Source: Desulfovulcanus ferrireducens
GTDB lineage: Bacteria > Desulfobacterota > Desulfovibrionia > Desulfovibrionales > Desulfonatronovibrionaceae
NCBI RefSeq assembly: GCF_018704065.1
Contig: NZ_JAGUQP010000020.1
Location: forward strand, 1-55,875
Direction of reading: 5' to 3'
DNA length: 55,875 nucleotides
In this document: in pieces, positions 27,636 through 37,149 of the stretch
Layout: each line of letters begins with the position of its first letter
How positions within the stretch are numbered: position 1 is the stretch's first letter
Program-made: the position numbers and the translations under genes
The notes under the pieces: model-generated
What the model was told of the DNA's origin: nothing
What the model saw: only the letters and a program-made list of their open reading frames with translations
Database searches by the model: none

Positions 27636-28358
27636 TTATAAAAATTGACAAAATTCTCTAGCCTGGTCAGTTAATATATTGGCAGGTCCATCCTTATACA
27701 GGATAAGGGGTGGTTCAAGACAAAGACCGGGACCACCATTTTTTACGGCTTGTAGAAGAAAAAGTTTGGCCGGCTTATTCATGCGACCATATACGGGACG
27801 CATTTTTTTTGGAGTTAACCTGTTTGCTTTTAGTTCCGTCATCACTTCAGCCAGCCTTTCTGCCAAATAGATAATCCCGACCATTTTTTTGTTTTTAACT
27901 GCAAACCTGGCTGCTTGGACAAAAGTATTCAGCGTGGCTGAGGTCTCAAAGCGGGCAATGTTTTTTTCTTTATATGGGGATATTCTGCCCTGGCCATGGG
28001 GGCGATAAGGCGGGTTCATCAAGACCAGGTCAAAGCTTTCCGCCTCAACCGAACTGCGGTTGATCTGTTTAATATCCAGGAGAAGGGTCTGGTACCTGTC
28101 TTTAACGCCCAAGTTTTTAGCGTTTTCCTCGGCGCAAGAGATCATTTGTGGATCACAGTCCACACCTGTTACCTTCAGATTTAGATCGGGATTGGCTAGT
28201 ATTATGCCCAGTCCAATAATTCCGCAGCCACACCCCAAGTCCAGAATTTTCCAACCCTCTCCGGGACGAATAAAGGTGGATAGAAGCAAGGCGTCAACAG
28301 AAAAGCGAAAACCCTTCTCAGGTTGCTTGAGGCCGCGGGGGAAGTGTTTAATGTTCAA
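27636..28358 (-). CDS. tRNA1(Val) adenine-N6 methyltransferase-like protein (TrmN6)
   Basis: 240 residues. The opening FPRGLKQPEKGFRFSVDALLL and the SAM motif KILDLGCGCGIIGLG are typical of the TrmN6/YfiC family. DLVLMNPPYR is the NPPY catalytic motif of N6-adenine methyltransferases. Family members methylate A37 of a tRNA; the exact target here is inferred. The only available upstream start is TTG 28358, because an in-frame TGA lies two codons before it, and no ribosome site is visible. The start is inside a GTTCAAGG-type short repeat. Confidence 0.85.
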   Translation of the reverse strand: MNIKHFPRGLKQPEKGFRFSVDALLLSTFIRPGEGWKILDLGCGCGIIGLGIILANPDLNLKVTGVDCDPQMISCAEENAKNLGVKDRYQTLLLDIKQINRSSVEAESFDLVLMNPPYRPHGQGRISPYKEKNIARFETSATLNTFVQAARFAVKNKKMVGIIYLAERLAEVMTELKANRLTPKKMRPVYGRMNKPAKLFLLQAVKNGGPGLCLEPPLILYKDGPANILTDQAREFCQFL

Positions 28359-28405
28359 AGTTCAAGGGTCAAGGTTCAAGGTTCAATGTTTAATGTTCAA
28401 GGTTG
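28347..28405. repeat. GTTCAA-type short tandem repeat at the methyltransferase start
   Basis: Degenerate 7-9-base units (GTTCAAA, GTTCAAGG, GTCAAG, GTTCAAGG, GTTCAATGTTTAA) run for about 60 bases across the start codon of the minus-strand methyltransferase. Similar STRs (GTTGAGTAG, GCTGAAAG) occur elsewhere in this window. Confidence 0.8.
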
Positions 28406-28438
28406 TCTTTCGCCTTTAGCCCATAGCCTTTCGCTTTT

Positions 28439-29659
28439 TTAATGCCAGAGATAAAAAAGCAGTCCGGTTGGCAGTTTAGGGTAAAAATAGGTGGATTTTC
28501 TGGGCATAACCTGACCGGACTGACAAACAGTCTGTAAAATAGACATGGACACAGGTTTCAATAAAAAGGCGGCCTGGATATTTCCCTGGTCAACCTTGGT
28601 TATGGCTTCGGAGGCAAAGGGAGTATAGCTCAAGAAACTTCCCGAAGAGAGTTCCTGCTCAGTGAGCCCCAGGGTTTGACGCAAAAAATATTTATCTAAA
28701 ACATGGGCTCCGATCTGATCAAAGGTGTTTTTTGACTCGCCTTTTGGTTGCAGGAGGTAGTAGCTTCCAGGAATGTAAAGGATACAACCGGCAGGATTTG
28801 TGATGTTGTCTAAGCTGTCCTGATGGTCAACTTTTTGGATAGAATAATTTTTCTCGGCTATTTTTAAGATTTCCTGCCAAGAATACATCTTTTCCCAGGA
28901 CAGCATGCGATGGTACGGGAAAATCTCCAAACCAGGTGAGGAGATATTGCTCAAGTAGGTAAATACATAATCCCAAGGTTTAGGGTCTTCTATGGTGCCA
29001 GGACCTTGTTCCTGCTGAAATTTCAAGGCTGTTTCGTATCGATGATGACCGTCGGCAATATAAATTTTCTGGTTCTCGAGCAAACTGGCAATTTTTTCAT
29101 TTTCTTTTTTCGGGACGAGCCAAAGCCGGTGGCGGATATTTTCCTCCTGAACAAAGTCAACTATGGGAACACTATTTTGAAGTTCACTGCCTATTTTGGT
29201 AAGGGTAAGCTCCGGATCATCATAAATTCCAAAAATAGGGCTTAACTGGCCCCCGGTAGCCCTCATTAGTTTTAACCGGTCAGCCTTGGCTTTAGGATAG
29301 GTCTGTTCATGAGGGAAGACCTGCCCTTGCCCAAAAGGGGTTAATCTCAGACCTCCCAGTATCCCCCACCTGGTATGTGTTTTACCGTCTACAGTATAAT
29401 CAGTGGCCAGAATATAGAAGTGGGGATCATTGGTTTTAGAGATAATTCTTTCAGCTTTCCAGGCGGTTAAGATGTTCGCGGCTTGATCATAACTTTCTGG
29501 TAAGTCTATATGCACGGCATTATACGGGCTTTGTTTGGCCAGGTTCTGGCGAGCAGGAGCAGATAGGACATCATAAGGGGGAGCTATAACCTGCTCAGGT
29601 TTTAAGGCTGGATTGGACCAAGAATAAGAATAAAAGTTTAAAGGTATAAATTGGGGCAT
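28439..29659 (-). CDS. DUF1015 family protein
   Basis: 406 residues, soluble, with no signal peptide. It has the DUF1015 signatures: VIAPPYDVLS near the start, GQVFPHEQTYPKAKADRL, and IADGHHRYETALKF in the centre. The DGHHR block looks like an active site, but the biochemical role of the family is not established here. It lies 80 bases upstream of the methyltransferase on the same strand, so they may be co-transcribed. Confidence 0.9.
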   Translation of the reverse strand: MPQFIPLNFYSYSWSNPALKPEQVIAPPYDVLSAPARQNLAKQSPYNAVHIDLPESYDQAANILTAWKAERIISKTNDPHFYILATDYTVDGKTHTRWGILGGLRLTPFGQGQVFPHEQTYPKAKADRLKLMRATGGQLSPIFGIYDDPELTLTKIGSELQNSVPIVDFVQEENIRHRLWLVPKKENEKIASLLENQKIYIADGHHRYETALKFQQEQGPGTIEDPKPWDYVFTYLSNISSPGLEIFPYHRMLSWEKMYSWQEILKIAEKNYSIQKVDHQDSLDNITNPAGCILYIPGSYYLLQPKGESKNTFDQIGAHVLDKYFLRQTLGLTEQELSSGSFLSYTPFASEAITKVDQGNIQAAFLLKPVSMSILQTVCQSGQVMPRKSTYFYPKLPTGLLFYLWH

Positions 29660-29828
29660 TTGACAATAACTCTCCTTGTTAAATTTTAAGTAGGAGCGCT
29701 GCTAGTGAGCGCGGTCCTGCTTTTTAGCCACACATATCTCTGGCTTAAGGGTTGAGGAACACTCACAGGATGTTTGTTCGATACCAATATCAATTGAGGA
29801 AGTAAACCAGCACATATTGTCCCGGGAA

Positions 29829-31370
29829 TCATGGATTACGGATTAAAGCTCGCCATAAAATTTGGCCGGGGGAAATTTTTAACAGCAAACTGGAATAAAA
29901 ATAACCCAAGGCCCAGAGTGGGATAGACAAAAGTGCTATCCATTGAAAACTGGCCAGGGCTGTTACGCCGGCAAGAAGCGCAAAACTTAAAAGAATCATT
30001 TTTAAGATTTCACCAGCCCCTGTAAACCAGGGACCGATTTTTTTGCGTAAATAAAAACCCAGGAGCAGAACATTGACCCAGGAGGAGATGCTTACAGCTA
30101 AAGCCAGCCCAACATGAACTAGTTTTTGCATCAGAAAGTAGCCTAGAGTTATATTGATAAGCATACATATAAAAGCAATTTTAACTGGAGTTTTTGTATC
30201 TTCTAAAGAGTAAAAAGCTGAAATTATAGACCTAACACAGGAAAAGGCCGGAAGACCAATGCAATATCCAACCAGAGCGTTGGCAGTGGCCTGGACTGCA
30301 TGCGATGAAAACGCGCCATGGCCAAAGAGAACTTTGACTAGTGGATAACTTAGCCCAATAAGACCAGCAGTGGCTGGCAGACTGATAAACAGAGTTAAGC
30401 TCAAGGATGAGTTTAAGGTATTTTTAAAAGCATCCATGTTTTGTTTAGTGGCCAGTTCGGATAAAGAAGGCAGTGCTGCAGTGCTTACGGCTACTCCAAA
30501 GACCCCCAGTGGAAACTGGACCAGGCGGTCGGCATAATAAAGATAGGAGATGGATCCCAGAGGTAAAAAAGAGGCCAGTATAGTGCTAAAAACTATATTT
30601 AATTGATAGACAGCAGCCCCCACAATGGTAGGCAGCATTAAGTGGCCTATTTTTTTTACGCCTTTATTTCGCAAGTCAAATGGACCCTTCCATTTAAAAC
30701 CAATGGTTCGGAGGAAAGGCTGCTGCAGGAGCCATTGACCAAGGCCTGCTACCAGTACCCCGATAGATAGAAATAAAGGGACGCTGTCGCTGCTTAGATG
30801 TAAGAAGTAGGCCAGCAGGGCAAAGGAGATGAGAACAATGTTCAGGATTGAGGGGGCCAGTGACGGGGCCAGGAAGTGATTCATGGAATTTAATATACCC
30901 ATGCATAGGGCAACAGAAGAAATAAAAATAATATAGGGAAAACAGATGCGCACAAGCCTCACAGTCAAGGCAAACACCTCGGGATTTTTTTTGAATCCCG
31001 GGGCAATAATTGAGGTTATGGGGTTGGCTAAGAATATACTTAAGCAAACAATTATTCCCAGGATTATTAACAGCCAGACTTGAACAGAGCGGGCCAGTAA
31101 AAATGCCTGGCCCAAGCCTTGTTCGTTTTTGGTGCGGGTAAAGACCGGGACAAAGGCCATGGTCAGAGAGCCTTCTGCAAACAGGCGGCGCAACAAATTA
31201 GGCAGTCGAAAAGCTACAAAAAAGGCATCCGCAAAAGGGCCTGCGCCCAAGGCAAATGCAATGATTAGATCCCGGCCGAGACCAAGTATCCGGCTTATGA
31301 GGGTAGCCCCGGCCACCAGGCTGGCATTACGAGCCAGAGAATGGATAGAAGAACTTTGGCTTTTAGTCAC
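29829..31370 (-). CDS. murJ: Lipid II flippase MurJ (MviN)
   Basis: 513 residues with about 14 hydrophobic segments. N-terminal ASLVAGATLISRILGLGRD, FADAFFVAFRLPNLLRRLFAEG and AFVPVFT are the hallmark MurJ start, including essential arginines. It flips the peptidoglycan precursor lipid II across the inner membrane. The start is GTG 31370 with no strong ribosome site; 24 bases separate it from livF, whose transcript may read into it. Length is standard. Confidence 0.95.
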   Translation of the reverse strand: MTKSQSSSIHSLARNASLVAGATLISRILGLGRDLIIAFALGAGPFADAFFVAFRLPNLLRRLFAEGSLTMAFVPVFTRTKNEQGLGQAFLLARSVQVWLLIILGIIVCLSIFLANPITSIIAPGFKKNPEVFALTVRLVRICFPYIIFISSVALCMGILNSMNHFLAPSLAPSILNIVLISFALLAYFLHLSSDSVPLFLSIGVLVAGLGQWLLQQPFLRTIGFKWKGPFDLRNKGVKKIGHLMLPTIVGAAVYQLNIVFSTILASFLPLGSISYLYYADRLVQFPLGVFGVAVSTAALPSLSELATKQNMDAFKNTLNSSLSLTLFISLPATAGLIGLSYPLVKVLFGHGAFSSHAVQATANALVGYCIGLPAFSCVRSIISAFYSLEDTKTPVKIAFICMLINITLGYFLMQKLVHVGLALAVSISSWVNVLLLGFYLRKKIGPWFTGAGEILKMILLSFALLAGVTALASFQWIALLSIPLWALGYFYSSLLLKISPGQILWRALIRNP

Positions 31371-31394
31371 GAATTACAAATCTTATAATTAAGT

Positions 31395-32105
31395 TTACAT
31401 CCCAAGATATATTTTTTTGATTTCAGGGTTTGTTAACAGGGCTTCTGATTTGCCCTCCATGGCGATCCTTCCCGTATCCAGGACATAAGCATAGTGGGAA
31501 TTTTCAAGGGCTAATTGCACATCCTGTTCTACCAGAAGAACAGTATTACCCTCTTTGTTTATACTGTGAACTATTTCGATCAGGTTATCCACTATTAATG
31601 GTGCAAGACCTAAAGACATTTCGTCCACCAAAAAAACAGTTGGCCGACCCATCAGGCCTCTGGCCATGGCCACCATTTGCTGTTCCCCGCCGGAAAGGGA
31701 GCCGGCCTTTTGTTTTCTCCTTTCCTTTAGTCTGGGGAATAGAGTATAGACATGTTCCAGGTCTTTGGGAATTTCAGGATCTTTTTTGCGGTGATATGCA
31801 CCCATCAGAAGATTTTCTTCCACTGTCATTTCAGGAAACAGCCTTCTTCCTTCGGGCACATGGATGATTCCCCTTTTTACAATTTCATCGGAAGGCAGTC
31901 CTTTTAATGACTCTCCATTGTAAATGATATCTCCTTTTTGATAACTCAATAATCCGGACAATGTCTTCAAAAAGGTTGTTTTCCCGGCACCGTTGGAACC
32001 GACAAGAGCAACAATGGAACCCTTTTCTATTTTCAGATTAATATCCCACAAAACCTGAACATCTCCGTAAGAGACGTCTAAGTCTTTTACTTCTATCAGG
32101 GCCAT
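31395..32105 (-). CDS. livF: Branched-chain amino-acid ABC transporter ATPase LivF
   Basis: 236 residues from ATG 32105 (AAAGGAG upstream); a longer frame adds an unconserved start. It is an ABC ATPase with Walker A GSNGAGKTT, signature LSGGEQQMV and Walker B VFLVDEMSLGLAP, with the LivF hallmark GIIHVPEGRRLFPEMTVEENL. Together with LivG it powers import. Last gene of the livK-H-M-G-F set. Confidence 0.95.
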   Translation of the reverse strand: MALIEVKDLDVSYGDVQVLWDINLKIEKGSIVALVGSNGAGKTTFLKTLSGLLSYQKGDIIYNGESLKGLPSDEIVKRGIIHVPEGRRLFPEMTVEENLLMGAYHRKKDPEIPKDLEHVYTLFPRLKERRKQKAGSLSGGEQQMVAMARGLMGRPTVFLVDEMSLGLAPLIVDNLIEIVHSINKEGNTVLLVEQDVQLALENSHYAYVLDTGRIAMEGKSEALLTNPEIKKIYLGM

Positions 32106-32118
32106 TTTATCTCCTTTA

Positions 32119-32874
32119 TTACGCTGCCAATTGTTTATACCTTTTCCCAAGGTAGGCCTTAATCACTTTCTCGTCGTTCAATACCTTTTCCGGAGTACCT
32201 TCGGATATCTTTTCCCCATGGTGCAGGACAAAGATCCGATCGCATATGGCCTTGATCACACGCATTACATGCTCAATGACAAAAAGCGTTATGCCCTTTT
32301 CGCGGATTTTTAGCATCAGCTCGATAGCCTGGTCTGTTTCGCCGGGGTTTAAGCCGGCCATAACTTCATCAAAAAGGATTACCTCTGGTCCCATGGCCAG
32401 GGCTTTAGCCACTTCCAGCCTTTTTCTCGAAGCCACATTCAGGCTGTCGGCCTTTACGCTTTTATATTTCCCCAGACCAACGAAATCCACCACATCAGAG
32501 GCTATTTCCAGGGCTTGCTTTGTGTTACGCTGTTTACCTTTGCTGCCGAACATGGCGCCGACAGCCACATTTTCCAAAACTGTCATCCCTGGAAAGGGTT
32601 TGACAATCTGGTAAGTCCTGGCGACTCCCAACCTGCCGATCTGGTGGGGCTTGAGTCCCTTTATAGACTGGCCTTTGAAGAAGACATCGCCACTGGTTAT
32701 GGAAATATTACCGGATATCATGTTTACCAGGGTAGTTTTGCCACTGCCATTGGGTCCGATCAGACCCAAAATTTCTCCTTTATAAAGCTCAAAGTCGACC
32801 TTGTTGTTGGCTCTAAGGCCACCGAAGTCTTTTGTTAGTTTTTCTCCCTTTAAAATAGGTTCTTTTTTTTCCAT
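32119..32874 (-). CDS. livG: Branched-chain amino-acid ABC transporter ATPase LivG
   Basis: 251 residues; AAGGGA precedes the ATG. Walker A GPNGSGKTT, GVARTYQIVKPFPGMTVLENV and Walker B VILFDEVMAGLNPGE are typical LivG. The ABC signature is unusual: LNVASRKRLEVAKAL stands where LSxGQ is expected, a variant seen in some LivG lineages. Partner ATPase of LivF; 13 bases separate the two genes. Confidence 0.94.
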   Translation of the reverse strand: MEKKEPILKGEKLTKDFGGLRANNKVDFELYKGEILGLIGPNGSGKTTLVNMISGNISITSGDVFFKGQSIKGLKPHQIGRLGVARTYQIVKPFPGMTVLENVAVGAMFGSKGKQRNTKQALEIASDVVDFVGLGKYKSVKADSLNVASRKRLEVAKALAMGPEVILFDEVMAGLNPGETDQAIELMLKIREKGITLFVIEHVMRVIKAICDRIFVLHHGEKISEGTPEKVLNDEKVIKAYLGKRYKQLAA

Positions 32875-32964
32875 GATAAAATCCCTTTAATTCTCTATTT
32901 TCCCTATTTCCCCCATCAACCCATCAGCCCATTCACTCATCAGTCCATTCACCCATCCACACAC

Positions 32965-33921
32965 TCACACTCTATGTTGCCTTATATTCTCCATGAAATA
33001 GGCCATGCCTATTTTTCTTTTTCCGCTTATAATATCGTATATTCCCTTGGGGGCGAACAGGATGGCAATAATGATTATTGTCCCGAAAAATAGTGTATGC
33101 GCGATAAGAAAGTGATTGGATAAGAACTCGGAGATTAATTCGATGGAAATTGCACCGATTAGGGGGCCGAAAAGGCTGCCAATACCTCCGAAAACAGCCA
33201 TAACAATCATCTTTACTGTTACCCCGACATTAAAAACCGGTTCCGGTTTAATAAAGCCTTGCTGATAAGCATATATGCTTCCGGCCAGTCCGGTAAAGAA
33301 ACCGCTCAGGCAAAAAGCAATGGTTTTGAAGAGGGTTGTGTTTATGCCGGCTGAGGCGGCCGCGTCCTCGTCTTCTCTTATGGCGATAAGTCCGTACCCT
33401 AGTTTGTTTTTCAAAATGAGGAAAGTAACAATAAGTAATACTGCTAATACCCCAAAGGATACAAAGTAGAAAAATTTGTATGTAACATCAACCGTGAAAT
33501 CAGGCATGGGCAGATATAGTCCGGAATTGCCCTCTGTGATTTCCAGGTTCTGGACCAGTGCCTTCATTGCTTCGGCAACACCCAAAGTGGCGATAGCAAA
33601 ATAATGTCCTTTAAGCCTAAGGACAGGCAATCCCATTAAAAGAGCAAACAAGGCGCATCCCAGACCGCTTAACAAAAGGGCGAGAAAGAAATTTATATTT
33701 AACAAGTTCATAAGCAGGGCGGTTAAATACGCTCCTATTCCGAAAAAGACTACGTTTCCGAATGAACCGTAGCCTGTATAACCCCCGATGAGGTTCCAGG
33801 AACTGGCCATTATAGCAAAAAGAATGATATCCGTACAAAACCTGATGATAAAGTTGCCTACAGTAAAAGGGATTGTCAAACCGACCAGGATCAATGCTAT
33901 AATTAAAATATTTTTTTTCAT
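32965..33921 (-). CDS. livM: Branched-chain amino-acid ABC transporter permease LivM
   Basis: 318 residues, strongly hydrophobic (8-10 membrane segments). GGYTGYGSFGNVVFFGIGAY, HYFAIATLGVAEA and AIREDEDAAASAGIN are conserved LivM blocks (the last contacts the ATPase). ATG overlaps the livH stop by four bases (ATGA), giving translational coupling. About 90 bases follow before livG, containing CCCATCA/CCATTCA-type short repeats at about 32910-32970. Confidence 0.94.
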   Translation of the reverse strand: MKKNILIIALILVGLTIPFTVGNFIIRFCTDIILFAIMASSWNLIGGYTGYGSFGNVVFFGIGAYLTALLMNLLNINFFLALLLSGLGCALFALLMGLPVLRLKGHYFAIATLGVAEAMKALVQNLEITEGNSGLYLPMPDFTVDVTYKFFYFVSFGVLAVLLIVTFLILKNKLGYGLIAIREDEDAAASAGINTTLFKTIAFCLSGFFTGLAGSIYAYQQGFIKPEPVFNVGVTVKMIVMAVFGGIGSLFGPLIGAISIELISEFLSNHFLIAHTLFFGTIIIIAILFAPKGIYDIISGKRKIGMAYFMENIRQHRV

Positions 33922-34781
33922 CTTTGAGCTTTCCCCCCTAATATTCCTTTGGGCATAAAGATAAGGACCAGCACAAGTATGGTGAAACTGATCAGGTTTT
34001 CATAGGTTGAGCCGAACCAGTTAGTCCCGATGGCCTCAACAACGCCCAGGGTCAATCCGCCGATTAACGGACCCAGCATGGTCCCCAGTCCCCCGACTAT
34101 GGTTACGACAAAGGATTTCAGAGTAAGGTGACCTCCCATGATCGGATTGACAGGAAACAAGATGGCCCACAAGGTTCCTGCGGCTGCTGCCAGGCTCGTG
34201 CCTATGGCATAGGTTATGGCATAGATATTGGACACTTTAACACCGGCCAGTTTTGCTGCTTCTATATCCTGGGATGTAGCCCTGATAGCCCTCCCCAGCC
34301 GGGTTTTGTTCAAGACAATAAACAGGATGATACTGATTATTATTGCCAGGGCAAAGGCAGCTAGTCTTACATATGGAATTGTTGCTCCCATAAATTCAAA
34401 ATTTGCCGCTGCATAGGCAACCTTGACCTTTCTTACATCGGCAGTCCACAAAATCAGAGCGGCGTTTATGATAAAAATTTCTATTCCGAAAGCCAAAAGC
34501 AGAGTGGTCAAAATTTCAGCTCTGATGACAAGATTGATCAGGTTTTTCTGGATTGCATAACCTATGAAAAACATAATGCCCATAGAGAAGACTAGACTGA
34601 CAAAAGGGTCCATTCCCATCAGTTCAAATAGCCAGTACGATGTATAGGCCCCAAGCATAATAAACGCACCATGTGCGATGTTGATTATGTCCATAACCCC
34701 CCAGATAAGAGACATCCCAAGGGCCATAAGAGCATATAAACCACCTTTTAGTATCCCATTGATAATGACCTGCAAAAGCAT
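33918..34781 (-). CDS. livH: Branched-chain amino-acid ABC transporter permease LivH
   Basis: 287 residues, with about eight membrane segments. GLYALMALGMSLIWGVMDIINIAHGAFIML is the LivH opening (shown in parts), and RAIRATSQDIEAAKLAGV is the ATPase-contacting loop. It forms the channel with LivM. It is separated from livK by a 296-base gap with two strong hairpins. Confidence 0.94.
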   Translation of the reverse strand: MLLQVIINGILKGGLYALMALGMSLIWGVMDIINIAHGAFIMLGAYTSYWLFELMGMDPFVSLVFSMGIMFFIGYAIQKNLINLVIRAEILTTLLLAFGIEIFIINAALILWTADVRKVKVAYAAANFEFMGATIPYVRLAAFALAIIISIILFIVLNKTRLGRAIRATSQDIEAAKLAGVKVSNIYAITYAIGTSLAAAAGTLWAILFPVNPIMGGHLTLKSFVVTIVGGLGTMLGPLIGGLTLGVVEAIGTNWFGSTYENLISFTILVLVLIFMPKGILGGKAQR

Positions 34782-34859
34782 ATTTTTTCCCCTTTAAACT
34801 TGAACCGTCAATCGTGATACAAGATTTTTGGAAAGAGACTTTGAGCGCTTTTTAAGTAA

Positions 34860-34903
34860 GCCAATTATTCTTTTTTGCTATGAGAATTAAAAGAATAATT
34901 GGC
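34860..34903. promoter_or_regulatory. Hairpin upstream of livH
   Basis: A 15-bp perfect stem (GCCAATTATTCTTTT at 34860-34874 pairing with AAAAGAATAATTGGC at 34889-34903) lies about 80 bases before livH on the livK-livH transcript. There is no clean T tract on either strand. It may protect or attenuate the message. Confidence 0.65.
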
Positions 34904-35031
34904 CTGTTTTAACCATATTGCTGCAGGGGTCTCGAATCTTGAATAGACTAAACGTAAAGAGACGCCTGCTGTTTTTTGGGAATAATGAATAATTAAGGTA
35001 AGTTAGGTTTTGAGTTTGAAAAGACTCAAGA

Positions 35032-35065
35032 AATTGTCCGGTGGATGAACATCCACCGGACAATT
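35032..35065 (-). terminator. Perfect palindrome between livK and livH (partial terminator or mRNA barrier)
   Basis: A 16-bp perfect stem, AATTGTCCGGTGGATG / CATCCACCGGACAATT, with only two bases between. It starts 12 bases after the livK stop. On the minus strand TTTCTT follows, a weak terminator tail. Such hairpins after a binding-protein gene commonly keep its mRNA level above that of the permease genes. Confidence 0.75.
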
Positions 35066-35077
35066 ATTTTGCTAGTC

Positions 35078-36277
35078 TTATCTCTCTTTCCACTTTGGAA
35101 TGGGATATACTGGTTTTTTATATTCATGGGGATAGACTTCGTAGACACTGTTGTCCAATATTTGCAACACAACACTTGTGCCTTTTATCTGGCCATTGGG
35201 ATTAAATTCAACACGACCGTAGATGGTATCCAGTTTTGTGGAGGCAATCATTTCCCTCACTTTTTCTCTGTCCAGAGTCCCGGCTCTTTCAATGGCATTT
35301 TTTATGACTGCTACACAAGCAATACCGGCAGCGTTGTGATAGTCAGGTTCATATCCGAATTTTTTTTCAAATATTTTAATAAACTCCTTTGTATCTTTGA
35401 AAATATATCCTTTGAAATTCATCTGGGTAGACCAGGAGGCTACTCCATAAATATAGTTTGCATCTTTGCCCAGGGCCTTTCTGAAATCAGCTTCAGAGGG
35501 ACCAACGGTGAGACTGATCATTTTAGGATTAACGTCCAGTTCTTTTGCCTGCTGGGTGAAGTTCAGGGATTCTTCCGTGTGTCCGGCAACCAACACTACA
35601 TCGGGGTTTTTGGCTTTTATTTTGGTCAACACTGAGGTGAAGTCAGATGTTCCTTCGGCATATTTTTCATAAATAACTACTTCATAGCCCATCTTTTCTG
35701 CGATCTTTTTTGTACCTTTTGCGACACTGACATCAAATTTATCATCGGCAAAAAGAATAGCTATTGTTTTTGGTACAGGGTTGACTGTTTTTAAAAATTC
35801 CAGGGTAGATTTAAAATACTCTCCGGCAGCAGGAAGCAATCCAAAGATATATTTATTTCCTCTGCTAAAAATTTTACCCGAAGCGCCGCCACCTTCTACC
35901 ATAGGAACCCTATATCTTCTGGCAACAAGACTGTCAGGAATGGTGATACCGCTGCTGTATGGTCCAAGCAAAAAATCAACTTTGTCTTCACTGATTAATT
36001 TTTCTACCAGTCTGGAGCTTTCCGTGGCCTCGCTCTTGTCATCATAATATATAATTTCTAATTTATATCTTTTTCCTCCAATCTCAATGCCGCCTTTTTT
36101 GTTAATTTCTTCTACTGCTAAATTGTAGGCATCAACATAGAGTTTACCTGACCTGCTTTTCTTACCGGTAAATGAAATGGCACAGCCTAGTTTAATCACA
36201 TCCTTTGCAAAGCTTAAACTTGAAAAGGAAATCAATAAGGCCAGGCAACCTAGAGTAACTAGAATTTTTTTCACCAC
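35078..36277 (-). CDS. livK: Branched-chain amino-acid ABC transporter substrate-binding protein LivK
   Basis: 399 residues. Start GTG 36277 with GGGAGG upstream. Signal peptide about 1-24 (ILVTLGCLALLISFSSLSFA). Periplasmic-binding fold type I: IKLGCAISFTGKKSRSGK, LIYGPYSSG-like LLGPYSSGITIPDS, and FNPNGQIKGTSVVLQI near the end. It captures the ligand for LivHMGF. Ligand specificity (Leu/Ile/Val or another organic compound) cannot be told from sequence. Its promoter must be in the 300 AT-rich bases upstream. Confidence 0.93.
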   Translation of the reverse strand: MVKKILVTLGCLALLISFSSLSFAKDVIKLGCAISFTGKKSRSGKLYVDAYNLAVEEINKKGGIEIGGKRYKLEIIYYDDKSEATESSRLVEKLISEDKVDFLLGPYSSGITIPDSLVARRYRVPMVEGGGASGKIFSRGNKYIFGLLPAAGEYFKSTLEFLKTVNPVPKTIAILFADDKFDVSVAKGTKKIAEKMGYEVVIYEKYAEGTSDFTSVLTKIKAKNPDVVLVAGHTEESLNFTQQAKELDVNPKMISLTVGPSEADFRKALGKDANYIYGVASWSTQMNFKGYIFKDTKEFIKIFEKKFGYEPDYHNAAGIACVAVIKNAIERAGTLDREKVREMIASTKLDTIYGRVEFNPNGQIKGTSVVLQILDNSVYEVYPHEYKKPVYPIPKWKER

Positions 36278-36940
36278 TTCTACCTCCCTCTGGTTTAGAC
36301 GTTTGTTTAAAGATTAAAGTAGATATTTTTGCCCTTGTATAATTTTTTTCTTAGATTTCAGGTTGTTACGGCAGGGAGAGATACATAGTATAATAAATTT
36401 TTATCATTTTGCAAAGATTTTAAGTAAATCAATTTATCCTGCCCTCGAAGGAGCAGATGTTTTTGCTTTTTGATTGCTAGTTGAAATTAAAGTTTAGGAG
36501 TTAAATTATTTCAATAAATTAAACGAACTAAAAAGAATTGCAGAGTCGTAAATTTGATTTTTTTCAGGCTCATCAAGGTAGTAGCCAATTTTTCTGAGCC
36601 TTTTAGTAAAAACTGCTTCAAAGTCGGAACTTTAATTATAGAAATATTTTTTTTGGTAAAGAAAATATATTTTCGGTAAATGGTTTATAGGAGCAGAGAT
36701 TTGTTCTGAAAATAAGGGGTGTTAGCAGAGAAGTCGATATTTGAGAGAGCATGAGCGGTTCACAAACTTAGCCGGCGCCGGGCAGGGTGATTCTAGGAGT
36801 TGGTTTTCTGAGACTTTATTTCAAGGTATTCTTTTTTTTGTTTGAAATTTTTCATTGTAAATTGACCCACCAATGATAAGGAAGCCTCCTATCGTAGAGA
36901 TAGGAGGGAAGAGAGGTGATAAACATGGAAGATAGGGTTA
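36278..36940. other. AT-rich non-coding region upstream of livK
   Basis: No gene seen. A small hairpin (CCTCCTATC / GATAGGAGG at 36885-36907) lies shortly before the istB remnant. TTGACCCACC at about 36863 resembles the end of some IS21-type elements, but this is only suggestive. Confidence 0.45.
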
Positions 36941-36944
36941 CATT

Positions 36945-37140
36945 GAAATAGGCAAACATGCCGCATCTCTATTCTTTAAGCTCATTTCAAAAAGGTACGA
37001 AAAGACGTCAACCATAGTCACAACTAATAAACCTTCTGCTTGATGAATAGGGAGATATTTTTGGAGATGAAATCGTAGCTGCCGCCATCCTTGATAGTAT
37101 GTAACACCACATGCACTGATATGGTTATGAAATACGTTGT
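36945..37140 (+). pseudogene. Remnant of IS21-family helper gene istB
   Basis: In shifting frames the translation gives SLFFKLISKRYEKTSTIVTT then NK, followed after a frameshift by EIFLEDEIVAAAILDSM and HHMH. These match the C-terminal half of IstB, the IS21 ATPase (SKRYE.STI.TTNK, then EIF.D....AAILDRLLHH). Stops and frameshifts break it, and the 5' half and istA are gone. It shows past insertion of an IS21 element directly before the ParA remnant. Confidence 0.72.
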
Positions 37141-37149
37141 TATGGATAC

